Source: Amycolatopsis methanolica 239 (lineage in GTDB: Bacteria > Actinomycetota > Actinomycetes > Mycobacteriales > Pseudonocardiaceae). Taken from it: DNA of 64,000 bases. The stretch is taken from positions 5,704,001-5,768,000 of the forward strand of contig NZ_CP009110.1 in the NCBI RefSeq assembly GCF_000739085.1, in the 5' to 3' direction. The notes below the pieces were generated by a model. It was given only the letters and a program-made list of their open reading frames with translations, was not told where the DNA came from and did not search any database. A program made the position numbers and the translations under genes. Shown piece after piece: positions 25,135 to 34,448 of the stretch. The number at the start of each line of letters is the position of its first letter. Position 1 is the first letter of the stretch.

Positions 25135-25743
25135 GTGACCGACCGTCTTGTCTGGATCGACTGCGAAATGACAGGGCTGGACCTCGCGAAGGACGCCCTG
25201 ATCGAAATCGCCGCCCTGGTGACCGACGCCGACCTCAACATCCTCGGCGACGGCCTCGACATCGTCATCCACGCCGATGACGACACCCTCGCCGGCATGC
25301 CCGACGTCGTGCGGGAAATGCACGCCAAATCCGGGCTCACCGACGAAGTCCGCCGCTCCGTCACCACCCTCGAGGAAGCCGAACAACGCGTCCTCGACTA
25401 CATCCGGGCCCACGTCCCCGAACCCAACAGCGCGCCACTCGCAGGCAACTCCATCGCCACCGACCGCGGCTTCATCGCCCGCGACATGCCCGCACTCGAC
25501 GCCCACCTGCACTACCGCATGGTCGACGTGTCCTCGGTCAAGGAACTCGTCCGCCGCTGGTACCCACGCGTCTACTACGCCAAGCCCGAGAAAGGCCTCG
25601 CCCACCGGGCACTCGCCGACATCAAGGAATCCATCAGCGAACTCGACTACTACCGGCGCACCGCGTTCGTGCCCATGCCAGGACCCAGCAGCGACGAAGC
25701 CCGCGCCGCGGCCGCCGAAGTGCAGCTCAAACACAGCAACTGA
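25135..25743 (+). CDS. orn: Oligoribonuclease
   Basis: 202 residues of the DEDDh 3'-5' exonuclease family that degrades 2-5-mer RNAs and pGpG. Motif ExoI is [10 protein letters not shown] (D9, E11), ExoII lies in [12 protein letters not shown], and ExoIII in [14 protein letters not shown] (His and Asp). The C-terminal tail is about 20 residues longer than in E. coli. GTG at 25135. Located just upstream of tRNA-His, a frequent actinobacterial arrangement. Confidence 0.96.
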   Translation: MTDRLVWIDCEMTGLDLAKDALIEIAALVTDADLNILGDGLDIVIHADDDTLAGMPDVVREMHAKSGLTDEVRRSVTTLEEAEQRVLDYIRAHVPEPNSAPLAGNSIATDRGFIARDMPALDAHLHYRMVDVSSVKELVRRWYPRVYYAKPEKGLAHRALADIKESISELDYYRRTAFVPMPGPSSDEARAAAAEVQLKHSN

Positions 25744-25814
25744 CCCCCCGCGAGACCCCCGGGACGGGCACGCTACGATATCCCGGCTGGTGGCGATCGC
25801 AAGACGCCCCACGT

Positions 25815-25891
25815 GGTGGGTGTAGCTCAGCTGGTAGAGCACCTGGTTGTGGTCCAGGAAGTCGCGGGTTCAAGTCCCGTCACTCACCCCA
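25815..25891 (+). tRNA. tRNA-His (GTG anticodon)
   Basis: The cloverleaf is complete. Acceptor GTGGGTG (25816-25822) pairs with CACTCAC (25881-25887), with one G-U pair. Anticodon loop TTGTGGT gives GTG, and the T loop is TTCAAGT. The tRNA-His hallmark extra G at -1 (25815) faces discriminator C73 (25888). CCA is encoded (25889-25891). Confidence 0.96.
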
Positions 25892-26207
25892 ATGGCCCCA
25901 CCCTGCTCGGTCGCTTCGCGGCCTCGCCGGGTGGGGTTCATCATTGCGCCCGGGGGCCGAGCCCCCAGGCCCCCACGATGCGAGCTCCTCACCTTGGCGA
26001 GCGCTGAGCACGAAAGCGGCGACCAGCGTGTGCCCCTACTCCCCTAATGGCCCCACCCTGCCCCCACCCTGCTCGGTCGCTACGCGGCCTCGCCGGGTGG
26101 GGTTCATCATTGCGCCCGGGGGGCCGAGCCCCCAGGCCCCCACGATGCGAGCTCCTCACCTTGGCGAGCGCTGAGCACGAAAGCGGCGACCAGCGTGTGC
26201 CCGTACT
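25891..26207. repeat. Tandem direct repeat, two copies of about 150-160 bp, abutting tRNA-His
   Basis: Copy 1 spans 25891-26040 and copy 2 spans 26046-26207. They differ by a handful of bases plus a 12-nt internal duplication (CCCCACCCTGCC) in copy 2. Each holds a GGGGGCCGAGCCCCC hairpin and the segment GCGAGCTCCTCACCTTGGCG. No coding signal is seen. Copy 1 begins right at the tRNA 3' end. The rest of the 450-bp gap to the L,D-transpeptidase contains that gene's terminator. Confidence 0.85.
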
Positions 26208-26297
26208 CGGTCGCGGGGCGACCTCGTGGGGCTTGGTGAGTTGGGTCGCCTGCCGCTGGAGGGTTGCGGTGCGTCCGGAGGGACTGGCAGTCCTGGC

Positions 26298-26328
26298 CCC
26301 AGCCCCACCTGCGGTGGGTGGGGCTGGG
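26298..26328 (-). terminator. Terminator of the L,D-transpeptidase gene
   Basis: 12-bp perfect stem CCCAGCCCCACC / GGTGGGGCTGGG with a 7-nt loop, 14 nt beyond the stop codon on the minus strand. Confidence 0.7.
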
Positions 26329-26341
26329 CCTAAGTGGGCTT

Positions 26342-27532
26342 TTAGCTGGTTGTGGGGGTTGTCCAGGCTGTCCAGGGGAGTTGCCAGACCGACCAGCCGT
26401 CCGTCGGCTCCAGCGGCTGGCCTCCGCTGTTGGCGACCGTGAAGAGGTCGCCCTTCTTCGACAGATCCATCAACCACTTCGCGTTGGCCGTCGACAAGTT
26501 GATGCAGCCGTGGCTCACGTTCCGGCGCCCCTGCGAACCCACCGACCACGGCGCCGAGTGGTAGAAGATCCCGCTGTTCGACAACCGCACCGCGTACTGC
26601 ACGAACGTCCGGTAACCACCAGGCGTGTCCGCGGGAACGCCGTACGTGCCGGAGTCCATCGTGTAGCCCACGTGCTCGCTCATCACCGTGTACGTCCCCA
26701 CCGGCGTGGTGTTCCCCGGCTTACCCATCGAGATCGGCAACGACCGCACCTCGGCGCCGTTCACCAACACCTTCGCCTGGTGCGAACCACCATCGGCGAG
26801 CACCTCCACCCGGTCGCCCACCGTGATCTTCGCCGCACGGTCCTCCAGCCCGTACCCGCCGCCACCCAGCGGCTTGCCGTAGATCGCGGCGTTCACCGAG
26901 ATCTTCGTGCCTGGCAACCAGTAGTCCTTCGGCCGCCAGATCAGCTGACTGTCACTCATCCAGCGGAACGCGCCCTCGGTGACCGGCTCCGTCACCACCT
27001 TCAGCGCCCGCTCCGCCGCCGCCCGGTCGGCCACCTTCGAGTTGAATGTGAAGATCAACGGCATCCCGACCCCGACCGTCTCCCCGTCCTGCATGTTCAA
27101 CGAGACGGAGATGGTCTTCCGCGGCTTCGCGACCGTGGTGAACGTCGAGGTCGACGTCACCTGCTTGCCATCGGCACCCACCGCCACGGCCGTCAACGTG
27201 TACTGCTTGCCGTAGCCCAGCCCGTCGGCGAACTCCCACGACGAACCATCCGCCGACAGCGCGCCCGGCACCGGCTCACCCTCGGGGTTGCGCAGCGTGA
27301 CCTCGGTCAACTTGCCGTCGGCCACCTTCACCGAGACGGCTTCCCCCGGCGCGACGTCGGCGGCGCCCGACGACGGAACCACCGCCAGCGACGGCGGACG
27401 GGCGGCTTCGACCGACTGCGACGCAGGCGCACCCCGACCGCCACCACCCGGCTCCGTCGTGCAGCCGGCCAGCAGCCCAGCCGCCAGCACCAGGCACGCC
27501 CATCTCCCCGCGATCACCGAACGCCGCATCAT
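26342..27532 (-). CDS. L,D-transpeptidase lipoprotein with Ig-like domains
   Basis: 396 residues. The lipoprotein signal peptide ends LLAGC (Cys24), followed by a low-complexity linker. Two Ig-like domains (about 55-250; SVKVADGKLTEVTLRNPEG...) precede a YkuD catalytic domain whose SHGCINLS places the nucleophile at Cys343 with His341. This is the architecture of mycobacterial LdtMt2-type enzymes making 3-3 peptidoglycan cross-links. ATG ATG at 27530-27532/27527-27529 gives two close starts. The enzyme acts outside the membrane, anchored by lipid. Confidence 0.94.
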   Translation of the reverse strand: MMRRSVIAGRWACLVLAAGLLAGCTTEPGGGGRGAPASQSVEAARPPSLAVVPSSGAADVAPGEAVSVKVADGKLTEVTLRNPEGEPVPGALSADGSSWEFADGLGYGKQYTLTAVAVGADGKQVTSTSTFTTVAKPRKTISVSLNMQDGETVGVGMPLIFTFNSKVADRAAAERALKVVTEPVTEGAFRWMSDSQLIWRPKDYWLPGTKISVNAAIYGKPLGGGGYGLEDRAAKITVGDRVEVLADGGSHQAKVLVNGAEVRSLPISMGKPGNTTPVGTYTVMSEHVGYTMDSGTYGVPADTPGGYRTFVQYAVRLSNSGIFYHSAPWSVGSQGRRNVSHGCINLSTANAKWLMDLSKKGDLFTVANSGGQPLEPTDGWSVWQLPWTAWTTPTTS

Positions 27533-27706
27533 GCCCCCAATCAGGTGAAGATCGCCCGCTTCGTACTCCTGCTCCCAGTCTGCCCGATCTCGGCGCCCGC
27601 AGGGGTCAGACCTGCCGAAACGTGATTGGGGACCCTCCGTGAAGGGGGTCTTCGAAGGCGTGCTAATCTTTTGTTCGTCGCCAGGGAGACCAGGCGGCCG
27701 GAGCAA

Positions 27707-27779
<73 letters not shown>

Positions 27780-27785
27780 CAGTCA

Positions 27786-27813
27786 CCCCAGGTCCTAGGG
27801 CCTGGGGTTTTTT
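27786..27813 (+). terminator. Rho-independent terminator of tRNA-Lys
   Basis: CCCCAGG...CCTGGGG stem followed by six T residues (27808-27813), one of the few U-tract terminators in the window. Confidence 0.85.
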
Positions 27814-29015
27814 GTTGATATCGGCGCCCCCTCGGAGGAGACCCGGCGGTTCTCGATGCGCGCGGCGGCTAGACCAGTGCGGCCGCGTCGTCCGCGAGCT
27901 GGTCGAAGCCGGGCCAGGCGCGGGACTTCCGGGACATCGCCGCGGCGCGGTGGGGGGGACGGGGCTCGCAGGGCCTGTGCGCAGCTCTCGCTCAGGGAGG
28001 CCGGGTTGAGGGGACCGACGTCGAGCTGGATGCCTAGGCCCAGTGCCGCCGTGCGCGCCGCGTTGTGGAACTGGTCGGAGAACATCGGCAGGAGCCCCAT
28101 CGGGGTCCCCGTGCGAATCGCCGCGGCGACACTGCCGAAACCGCCGTGGGCGAGGAGGAGATCCGCGGACTCCAGCAGCAGCGGGTGCGGTACGAACGAC
28201 ATCAGCCGCACGTTGCCGGGCCTCGGACCGGTCCACTCGCCGGGGTCGGCACCCAGTGTGACCACCGCGGTGCACGGCAGATCGCCCAGCGCGGCGACCA
28301 TCGTCTCCAGCACCGCGGGCGTCCCCGGCACGAAGGCCCGCGCGACACTGCCGAGCCCCGCGACGACCAGCGGCCGGTCGTCCGGCAGATCGAGCAGCGA
28401 CGCGTCGAGCGGGCCAGCGGACGGATCCGGCCGGTAGTAGCGCGCCGAGGACATCCGCAGCTCCTCCGGGTACCACGCGGCCGGCACCACCCCGGCGAGC
28501 AGGAAGCCCTCCGGGTGCCCCGGCTCGTCGACGGTGTCCAGCCCGAACTCGGCCCGCTGACCGTTCAGCGCGTCCCGGACCAGCGCCAGGTTCAGCGCCG
28601 AACAAGGAGAAGTGTCCAGGACCGCCTGCGGCAGCCCGAGCTTCCCGGCGGCGAGGTAGCCACCGAACTCCTTGCACTCCCGCACCAGCACGTCAGGCTT
28701 CCAGGACCCGGCCACCGCCAGGACGTCCCGCGCGAAGGCGCCCGCCAGCGAACCGGCGAAGGCGATCGTGAGCGTGCTGGACGCCTCCCGCACGTCACCT
28801 TCCGGCACTGCGGCGGGATCGGCCACCAGTTCGGTCAGCGTCAGCACGTTCGGCAGCGGCAGGTGCTCGATCCCGGCGCGGGCGAGGTGGGTCGCCATGA
28901 CCGGCGCCGTGGCGACGGCGACCTCGTGCCCGGCGCGTTGCAGCGCCTTCGCCGCAGGCGCCAGCACCGGCACGAGGTGCGAGTAGAACGGCTGGCACGT
29001 CATGAGCACGCGCAT
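27795..29015 (-). CDS. Macrolide/terpenoid-type GT-B glycosyltransferase with a C-terminal frameshift
   Basis: 406 residues as read, GT1-like family. The N-domain starts MRVLMTCQPFYSHLVPVLAP, and the sugar-nucleotide C-domain has MSFVPHPLLLESADLLLAHGGFGSV followed by GTPMGLLPMFSDQFHNAA. After ALRAP the frame turns into low-complexity sequence. A +1 frame restores AMSRK...GFDQLADDAAALV and a stop at 27869-27871, which fits family length. The break is in the C-rich run near 27945-27960, so it may be a sequencing error or a recent mutation. The tRNA-Lys terminator overlaps the extended end, supporting 27869 as the true end. ATG at 29015. Confidence 0.75.
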   Translation of the reverse strand: MRVLMTCQPFYSHLVPVLAPAAKALQRAGHEVAVATAPVMATHLARAGIEHLPLPNVLTLTELVADPAAVPEGDVREASSTLTIAFAGSLAGAFARDVLAVAGSWKPDVLVRECKEFGGYLAAGKLGLPQAVLDTSPCSALNLALVRDALNGQRAEFGLDTVDEPGHPEGFLLAGVVPAAWYPEELRMSSARYYRPDPSAGPLDASLLDLPDDRPLVVAGLGSVARAFVPGTPAVLETMVAALGDLPCTAVVTLGADPGEWTGPRPGNVRLMSFVPHPLLLESADLLLAHGGFGSVAAAIRTGTPMGLLPMFSDQFHNAARTAALGLGIQLDVGPLNPASLSESCAQALRAPSPPPRRGDVPEVPRLARLRPARGRRGRTGLAAARIENRRVSSEGAPISTKNPRP

Positions 29016-29368
29016 CCAGGCCCCGATCTCCGCGCGAAAAACGCCGTGCCTTTGTACCAGGGAAGTGCACCGAGTTCCGTGGAGGCCCACCGGCTGCTCC
29101 CACCGGCCGAAGACGTACCGGCGTACGCCGGAATTCCGCCGATCAGTCCTAAGTGGACGAGGTGAACAGGAGGTTGATCGACTCCCCGGCTACCGCTATG
29201 GTCGGAAGATCGGATTCGGCGCCGACGGAAACGCTCACACTGCCCTGTAGGCCATTTCGGCCACTTCCATCGAACACCGGCATCCCGGTGGATGCCCGGC
29301 GGCGGACGGGATTCTCACTGTGATGGCTACCCAATGGACTCCTGCGGTGCGCCGGCCCGGGGAGCAGG
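29016..29368. other. Intergenic, no recognisable gene
   Basis: Contains the upstream region of the glycosyltransferase and of the terpene synthase remnant. A minus-strand frame ending near 29149 (...VAGESINLLFTSST) looks protein-like for about 40 residues but matches nothing I recognise and has no clear start. No promoter could be assigned. Confidence 0.4.
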
Positions 29369-30236
29369 CGGTTCGTCGAACAGGGCGTGTTTTCCCGGCA
29401 CGCGGACGCGGACCGCCTCACCAGACAGTTCCTCCGCCACCAGGGCGCCGAAGAACACGCGCGGATGTGGCCCGATGCCGAATACCCCGGGCTCTGGCCG
29501 GCCGGGCGGCTGCTGACCCACATGTCCTGCTTGGAGACTTCCTCGACGAGATCTGGGGCCCCGACCAGGACGAGCACGCCGCCCACGTGGTCGGCCTCAT
29601 CGCCGACATCCTCAACGACAAGTCCGCCCCGGCCGCGGTGGCGGCCGGGCCGCTGGCGGTGCTCCTGGACTCGCTGTGGACCGAAACCCGGTCGGTCGCA
29701 CCGAACACTGGCTGGCCCGGGCCGCGCGGATCCACCTGGCATACCTGGAAACGAGCATGGCGGAACGCGCGCTCCGGGCGGCGGGCGCGGTGTCGACGAC
29801 GGCGCGGTACGTGACCTCCCGCCACTACAACGGAGGGATGTTCTACGCTGCCGCGCTCGTCGAGCTGGCGAACGAAGCCTGGCTACCGGAGGACCTGTCC
29901 GGCCGCCCGGAGATCACCGACCTCGCGCTGCGGCTCAGCAACGCGAGCACGTGGGCCAACGACCTGTTCTCGTACCAGCGGGAAGCCGCGCACGGCACCG
30001 GCGCCAACCTCGCGGTGGTGCTGACGACGCACGAGGGCCTGACCGAGGACGAGGCGGTCACCAAGATCGTCGAGCTGGTCAACGCCGAACTGCTCACCCT
30101 GGACTTCCTGTGCGACGCGGCGGCCGCCCTGCCGGATCCGGCGGCCCGGTACGCGGACGGCGTACGGGCACTGACCTCCGGGCTGATGCACTGGATGGCC
30201 GGAACCGCCCGCTACGCGACGACGCCGAGCGCCTGA
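29369..30236 (+). pseudogene. Class I terpene synthase remnant
   Basis: Three frames hold successive parts of a terpene cyclase: RFVEQGVFSRHADADRLTRQ; then GDFLDEIWGPDQDEHAAHVV, a degenerate aspartate-rich motif region; then HLAYLETSMAERALR and STWANDLFSYQREAAHG. The last matches the NSE metal motif (N-D-x-x-S-x-x-x-E), followed by GANLAVVL. Two frameshifts (near 29530 and 29690-29710) plus a shortened N-terminus make it nonfunctional as read. The product class cannot be told. Neighbours are a glycosyltransferase, a P450 and a TetR regulator, so it was probably the core of a small terpenoid cluster. Confidence 0.72.
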
Positions 30237-30270
30237 CGGCCGGCACGTGCGTCCACGAAGGACCGTCACA

Positions 30271-30924
30271 CTACCGCGGTTCGTCGGCCGGAACCGGGAT
30301 CGAGCTCAGCCACCGTGCGCGCTGCTGCTCGACCGCGGTGTCGATCGCCTGCAGGATGCTCGTGATCACGAGGTCGTATATCTGGTCCGCGCTCAATCCC
30401 CGATCGGCCTCCGCCTTCGCCAGCGCCGGGTACTCCCCTGCGGCGCTCGCGCCCGGCCCGTCGGTGCGGGTCTCGTGCAGAGCGCTGCTGACGGCGAACG
30501 CCGCGAGCGCGTCAAGCAGTGGCATCACCACTGCGCTCGGCACACCCTCGCGCATGAGCCGGGCGGCGGAGGTGTCGAGCAGGTGCGCCCCGAACCCGTG
30601 CGACCGCGACGCGACGATGACCGGCAGCAGCGCGGGATGGGCGAGCAGCACGCGGCGCAGGGTGCGAGCGTTGTCCGGCAGCCACTCCCGCCAGGAGGCG
30701 TCGGGCTCCCCGATGTCGCGCACCTCCTCCAGAACCAGGTCCGCGACGCCGACGAGGATGTCCTCTTTGCTCTTGAAGTGGTGGTACAGCGAGGCGCCGT
30801 TGACCCCCAGCGCGGCCGCGAGGCGCCGGATGCTCAGCGCTTCGAGCCCGCCGTCGTCGATGATCTCGAGCGCGGCCTCCAGCGCCCTTCGCCTCAAGAT
30901 CAACGGAACCTTGGGTCTCACCAC
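30271..30924 (-). CDS. TetR-family regulator (TetR_C type)
   Basis: 217 residues from GTG at 30924 (VVRPKVPLILRRRALEAALE). Helix-turn-helix about 22-60 (GLEALSIRRLAAALGVNGAS, LYHHFKSKEDIL), then a TetR_C-like all-helical ligand domain as in tetracycline repressor. An upstream frame to 31002 is open but lacks homology. It is convergent with the terpene synthase remnant and divergent from the PEP-utilising enzyme remnant, suggesting it controlled the latter. The 290 bp upstream is unusually AT-rich for the window. Confidence 0.87.
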   Translation of the reverse strand: MVRPKVPLILRRRALEAALEIIDDGGLEALSIRRLAAALGVNGASLYHHFKSKEDILVGVADLVLEEVRDIGEPDASWREWLPDNARTLRRVLLAHPALLPVIVASRSHGFGAHLLDTSAARLMREGVPSAVVMPLLDALAAFAVSSALHETRTDGPGASAAGEYPALAKAEADRGLSADQIYDLVITSILQAIDTAVEQQRARWLSSIPVPADEPR

Positions 30925-31216
30925 GCCGTGACTATAAGTCAACACCGCTCGATACCCGGCCGGGTGATAAATCGCCTCTCCCGGTAGAACGGCGATCAAC
31001 ATTCCGGAAAATCAGCCAACCCGCCGTGCGCGGTGACCAGCCGCGGGCCGCACCGCTGACCAGGGCCGATGGCGCCACATCATACCGCAGTTAACCGTGC
31101 GTTGCCGGGTTCTTGCCGAATTGGAGCCGGGCAGGAAATTTTGGCTTAGTCGCAGCCTTATGCGGTCACCCCGAGCGGGTCTAAGATCACCCGGGCTCGC
31201 CTAAACCGAACGATGA

Positions 31217-32680
31217 TTGGTGTCGCTCGTGCTTCCTCCCACACCAGGATCCGATCCGCTCGACAACGCGGCCTGCGATCCCGGCGCGACCTGGACCACC
31301 GGCAACGTCGCCGAAGCCTTTCCCGGCGTCTCCACGGCGCTCGGCTTCACCTTCATCCACCGCCCGACGGAGCTGTCGTTCCGCAAGATGTTCCGCGGCA
31401 TGGGCGTCTTCGGGAAGGCCGCGCTGGCCGTGCCCGAGCGCATCGAGGACCAGTTCTGGACCGCCTTCCGCCGGACGCGCGGCGGCCAACATCAACCAGT
31501 TCCGCACCGTCCCGAGCCTCATCCCGGGCACCTCGGCGACCGCCATCGAACAACAGCTGTTCGGTTACGTCCGGGAAGGCACCGTCGACGAGAACTCGAT
31601 GCGCCGGTACCCGATCATCGGGGTGAAGACGCCTCGCGCTGTCTTCACCCTGCCCAAGAAGCGCGACCGCATGTTCGCCGAGCTCCGCGAGTGGCGCCTC
31701 GCGACCCTGCCCACGATCCCCGGCGGGTCTGTCGCCGACAGCCTGGCGATCCTGCAGGACGCCAGGGAACGCTTCGAGCGGATCATGATCCTCCACCTGC
31801 TGGTGGCGTTCGTCAGCTCGGGCCTGGCCGACCGGCTGGCCGCCATGGTCGCCGCCGCGGACGTGCCCGGCCTGGAATCCCGGCTGCTGTCGGGTGTCGG
31901 CTCGGACGAGAACGAGGTCGCCCAGGACCGTGGCTGCTCGCGCACGAGCGGATCGATCTCCAGACCTCCTGGACCGGCACGGCTATCACGGCCCGCACGA
32001 GGGCCACCTGCACAGCACCTCGTGGCGCGAGGACCCGGCACCGATCCTGGCCCGCCTCGCCGACTGCCGCGCGGTGGCCGAAGACGATCCGCGGGCGCCC
32101 CGCAACCGCGCCGCCGCGCAGACCCGCATCCGGCACGCGGCCGCCGAGGAGCTCAAGAAGGCGGTGTCGCCGTTCCAGCGCCGGTCGATCACGCTGCTGA
32201 CCAACCTCTCGGCCCGATTCCTCGCGCTGCGGGAGCAGGGCAAGGCCGGCTACCTCCTCACCTTCGACGTCGCCCGCGCCGCGGCCCGCCGGATCGGGGC
32301 GGACCTGGTGGACCGGGGACTCCTCGACGACGCCGCCGACGTCTTCCACCTCACCTTCGACGAGGTCGTCTCCGGTGACGCCACCGACCGCCGCGACCTG
32401 GTGCGGCACCGACGGGCCCAGTACGAGGACCGGTTGCGCTACCGGCTCCCACAGGCGTGGGCCGGGATGCCCGAGCTGATCGAGATCGTCGGTGACGCCG
32501 CGTCGGACGCCCCGGTGGGCACCACGATCACCGGGGTGGCGGCCAGCGGCGGCGGCGTCGAAGGGCGCGCCAGGGTGGTCCGCGACCCGGCGGCCACCGA
32601 ACTGGACGACGGCGACATCCTCGTCTGCGAGACCACCGATCCCAGCTGGGTGTCCCTGTTCCTGGTCGCCGGGGCACCTC
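31217..32680 (+). pseudogene. PEP-utilising enzyme (PEP synthase/rifampin phosphotransferase-like) remnant
   Basis: Frame 1 reads DPLDNAACDPGATWTTGNVA and FRGMGVFGKAALAVPERIED. Frame 3 continues NINQFRTVPSLIPGTSATAI to LAILQDARERFERIMIL. After two more shifts near 31920-31960 the sequence resumes as DRHGYHGPHEGHLHSTSWRE and FHLTFDEVVSG, ending in GDILVCETTDPSWVSLFLVA. That is where the swivelling phospho-His domain should begin, but the sequence stops matching. The catalytic His segment and everything after it are missing. At least three frame breaks and a truncation: a dead gene. Confidence 0.75.
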
Positions 32681-33104
32681 CTCGTCGTAGATCTCCGCGG
32701 ATCGGGAGTACGGGGAGATCCTGCGCATGTGCCAACGCACGGATTTCGGCCCACACCGCGTCGAGCACGGGGTCACCGCCGGCGAGGAAGTCCCGGCACA
32801 CCACGGTGGACACCGCGAACGCGCATTTCGCCGGGTACAGCGAACGGTTCACCGGGCACGGGAGGCCTTCGGGGCGGGTTCGGACAGCCACCTGACGGGA
32901 GTGCTCGTCGACTCCTACCACAACATCTGGTTCGAGTGCCACGAGTGCTTCTTCATCACGCTGGGCCGCTCACGGCAGGCGGAAGAACCGCCTGAGAATC
33001 GTCCTTTGTGGATGGATGAGGTTGCCGCGCGGCTACATCCGGGTCCGCGCGCCCACCGGCAACCCCACCGGGGTGCGTCAAAGTCGACTCCCGCTCCGGC
33101 CGGC
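32681..33104. other. Intergenic region with an unrecognised minus-strand gene fragment
   Basis: From about 32920 down to 32700 the minus strand reads RTRPEGLPCPVNRSLYPAKC, then VVCRDFLAGGDPVLDAVWAE and IRALAHAQDLPVLPIR, with coding-like composition. It then shifts frame (ISPYSRSAEIYDEEVP). It looks like the broken end of another gene, family not recognised. The remainder up to the P450 stop holds nothing I can name. Confidence 0.4.
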
Positions 33105-34352
33105 TCAGACGGGCCAGGTCACCGGAAGCGCTTTCACACCGCGGATGACGCCGTAGGTCCGTTCGGGCACAAAGCCGTCCGGGAGCGTGAACTCCGGGAT
33201 CGCCGCGAGGAACTCCTCGCAGATGACCCGCAGTTCGACCCTGGCGACGTGCAGCCCGAGGCAGCGGTGGGCGCCCGCGCCCCAGCCGAGGTGCGGGCGG
33301 CGCGGGCGGCCCAGCCGGAACTCGTCGCCGTCCGGGAAGTGCTCCTCGTCGCGGTTGCCCGACCCCCACGTCAGCAACATCCGGTCACCGGGGCGCAGCG
33401 GGACGCCGGCCAGCTCAGTCTCCCGCACCACCGTCCGGCCGGTCGCCGCGACGGCGGACTCGTGCCGCACGCTTTCCTCCACCAGCTGCGGGATCAGCCC
33501 CGGCTCGGCGACGACCCGCCGGCGCAGGGCGGGGTCCTGCGCGAGCTCGAGCAGGATGCTGGCGAGCTGGTCCGTCGTGGTCAGGTTGCCGGCCGCGATC
33601 AGCAGGAACGCGAACTTCAGCAGCTCGTGGTCGCTGGCGAGCCTGCCGTTGATCTCGCTGTTGACCACCGACGTGAGGACGTCCGATCCGGTCTTGCCGC
33701 GACGGGACCGGATGTGCGCCAGCAGGAACTCGGTGTACTCGCGGCCGATCGCCTCCGCGGCCGCCGCACTGTCGGCCGCCGCCAGGCCATGCACCAGCGC
33801 GGCCAGCGTCGGCCGCTGCTCTTCGGGCAGTCCCAGCAGCGACGCGATCACCAGCGGCGGGATCTTCGCGCACAGGTCCGGCACCAGGTCCGCCTGCCCG
33901 CGCGGCGCCAGACCGGCCACGACTTCCCGCGCCACGCGACGGATGTAGTCCTCGTGCCCGGCCGCGGCGGGCGGGGTGAAGAACGGTTGCAGGTGGCGGC
34001 GCCAGCCGGCGTGCTCCTCCAGGTCCTGCTCGAACAGCGGCGCGATCACGCCACCGGTTTCCGGCGCCACGACCACGGCGCCGACCTCGGCCGCGGAGGA
34101 GAAGGTGTCGCCGTGCCGGGCCACGTGCCGCAGGTCGTCGAACCGCGTCACCACGTACATCCCGCCGTGCGCCTCGCTGTGCGCCACCGGGCACGCCTTC
34201 CGGAACGCTGCCAGCGTCTCGTGGATCGTGGCGGCCTGGGCCGGGTCGAGGTGGTCGAAGGTCCGGGCACGGTCCCACGCCGGATCACTGGACTGGCTCA
34301 CGTCGCTCAACAATCCACACTCGCCCAGCTCGGGGCAAGGAAAAGCCTCCAT
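33105..34352 (-). CDS. Cytochrome P450
   Basis: 415 residues, bacterial class P450. The heme-ligand loop GWGAGAHRCLG has Cys364; the K-helix ExxR is E-S-V-R in LVEESVRHES. The I-helix reads LIAAGNLTTTDQL, so the usual acidic residue before the conserved Thr is replaced. Start is uncertain: ATG 34352 gives a 13-17 residue extra N-terminus, while GTG 34307 is an alternative; neither has a strong ribosome site. Intact within a cluster of broken biosynthetic genes, so it probably once oxidised a terpenoid. Redox partners are not nearby. Confidence 0.9.
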   Translation of the reverse strand: MEAFPCPELGECGLLSDVSQSSDPAWDRARTFDHLDPAQAATIHETLAAFRKACPVAHSEAHGGMYVVTRFDDLRHVARHGDTFSSAAEVGAVVVAPETGGVIAPLFEQDLEEHAGWRRHLQPFFTPPAAAGHEDYIRRVAREVVAGLAPRGQADLVPDLCAKIPPLVIASLLGLPEEQRPTLAALVHGLAAADSAAAAEAIGREYTEFLLAHIRSRRGKTGSDVLTSVVNSEINGRLASDHELLKFAFLLIAAGNLTTTDQLASILLELAQDPALRRRVVAEPGLIPQLVEESVRHESAVAATGRTVVRETELAGVPLRPGDRMLLTWGSGNRDEEHFPDGDEFRLGRPRRPHLGWGAGAHRCLGLHVARVELRVICEEFLAAIPEFTLPDGFVPERTYGVIRGVKALPVTWPV

Positions 34353-34448
34353 CCGGACTAGTGTGATCCACCGCTGCGCACGCAGCGTCACCGGGCGCGG
34401 AAAACCGGTTCGCGATCAGGCGACGGGCTCGTATCCTGATCTCCGCAC

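Noticed and set aside
25813-26007. Short plus-strand frame starting inside tRNA-His
   Set aside because: It overlaps the tRNA and the tandem repeat; it is an artefact.
25815-26207. Integrated element at tRNA-His
   Set aside because: There is no integrase, no repeated tRNA 3' end and no cargo; only a tandem repeat is seen.
30271-31002. Longer TetR start at 31002
   Set aside because: The extra 26 residues have no homology and run through AT-rich promoter-like DNA; GTG 30924 fits the family.
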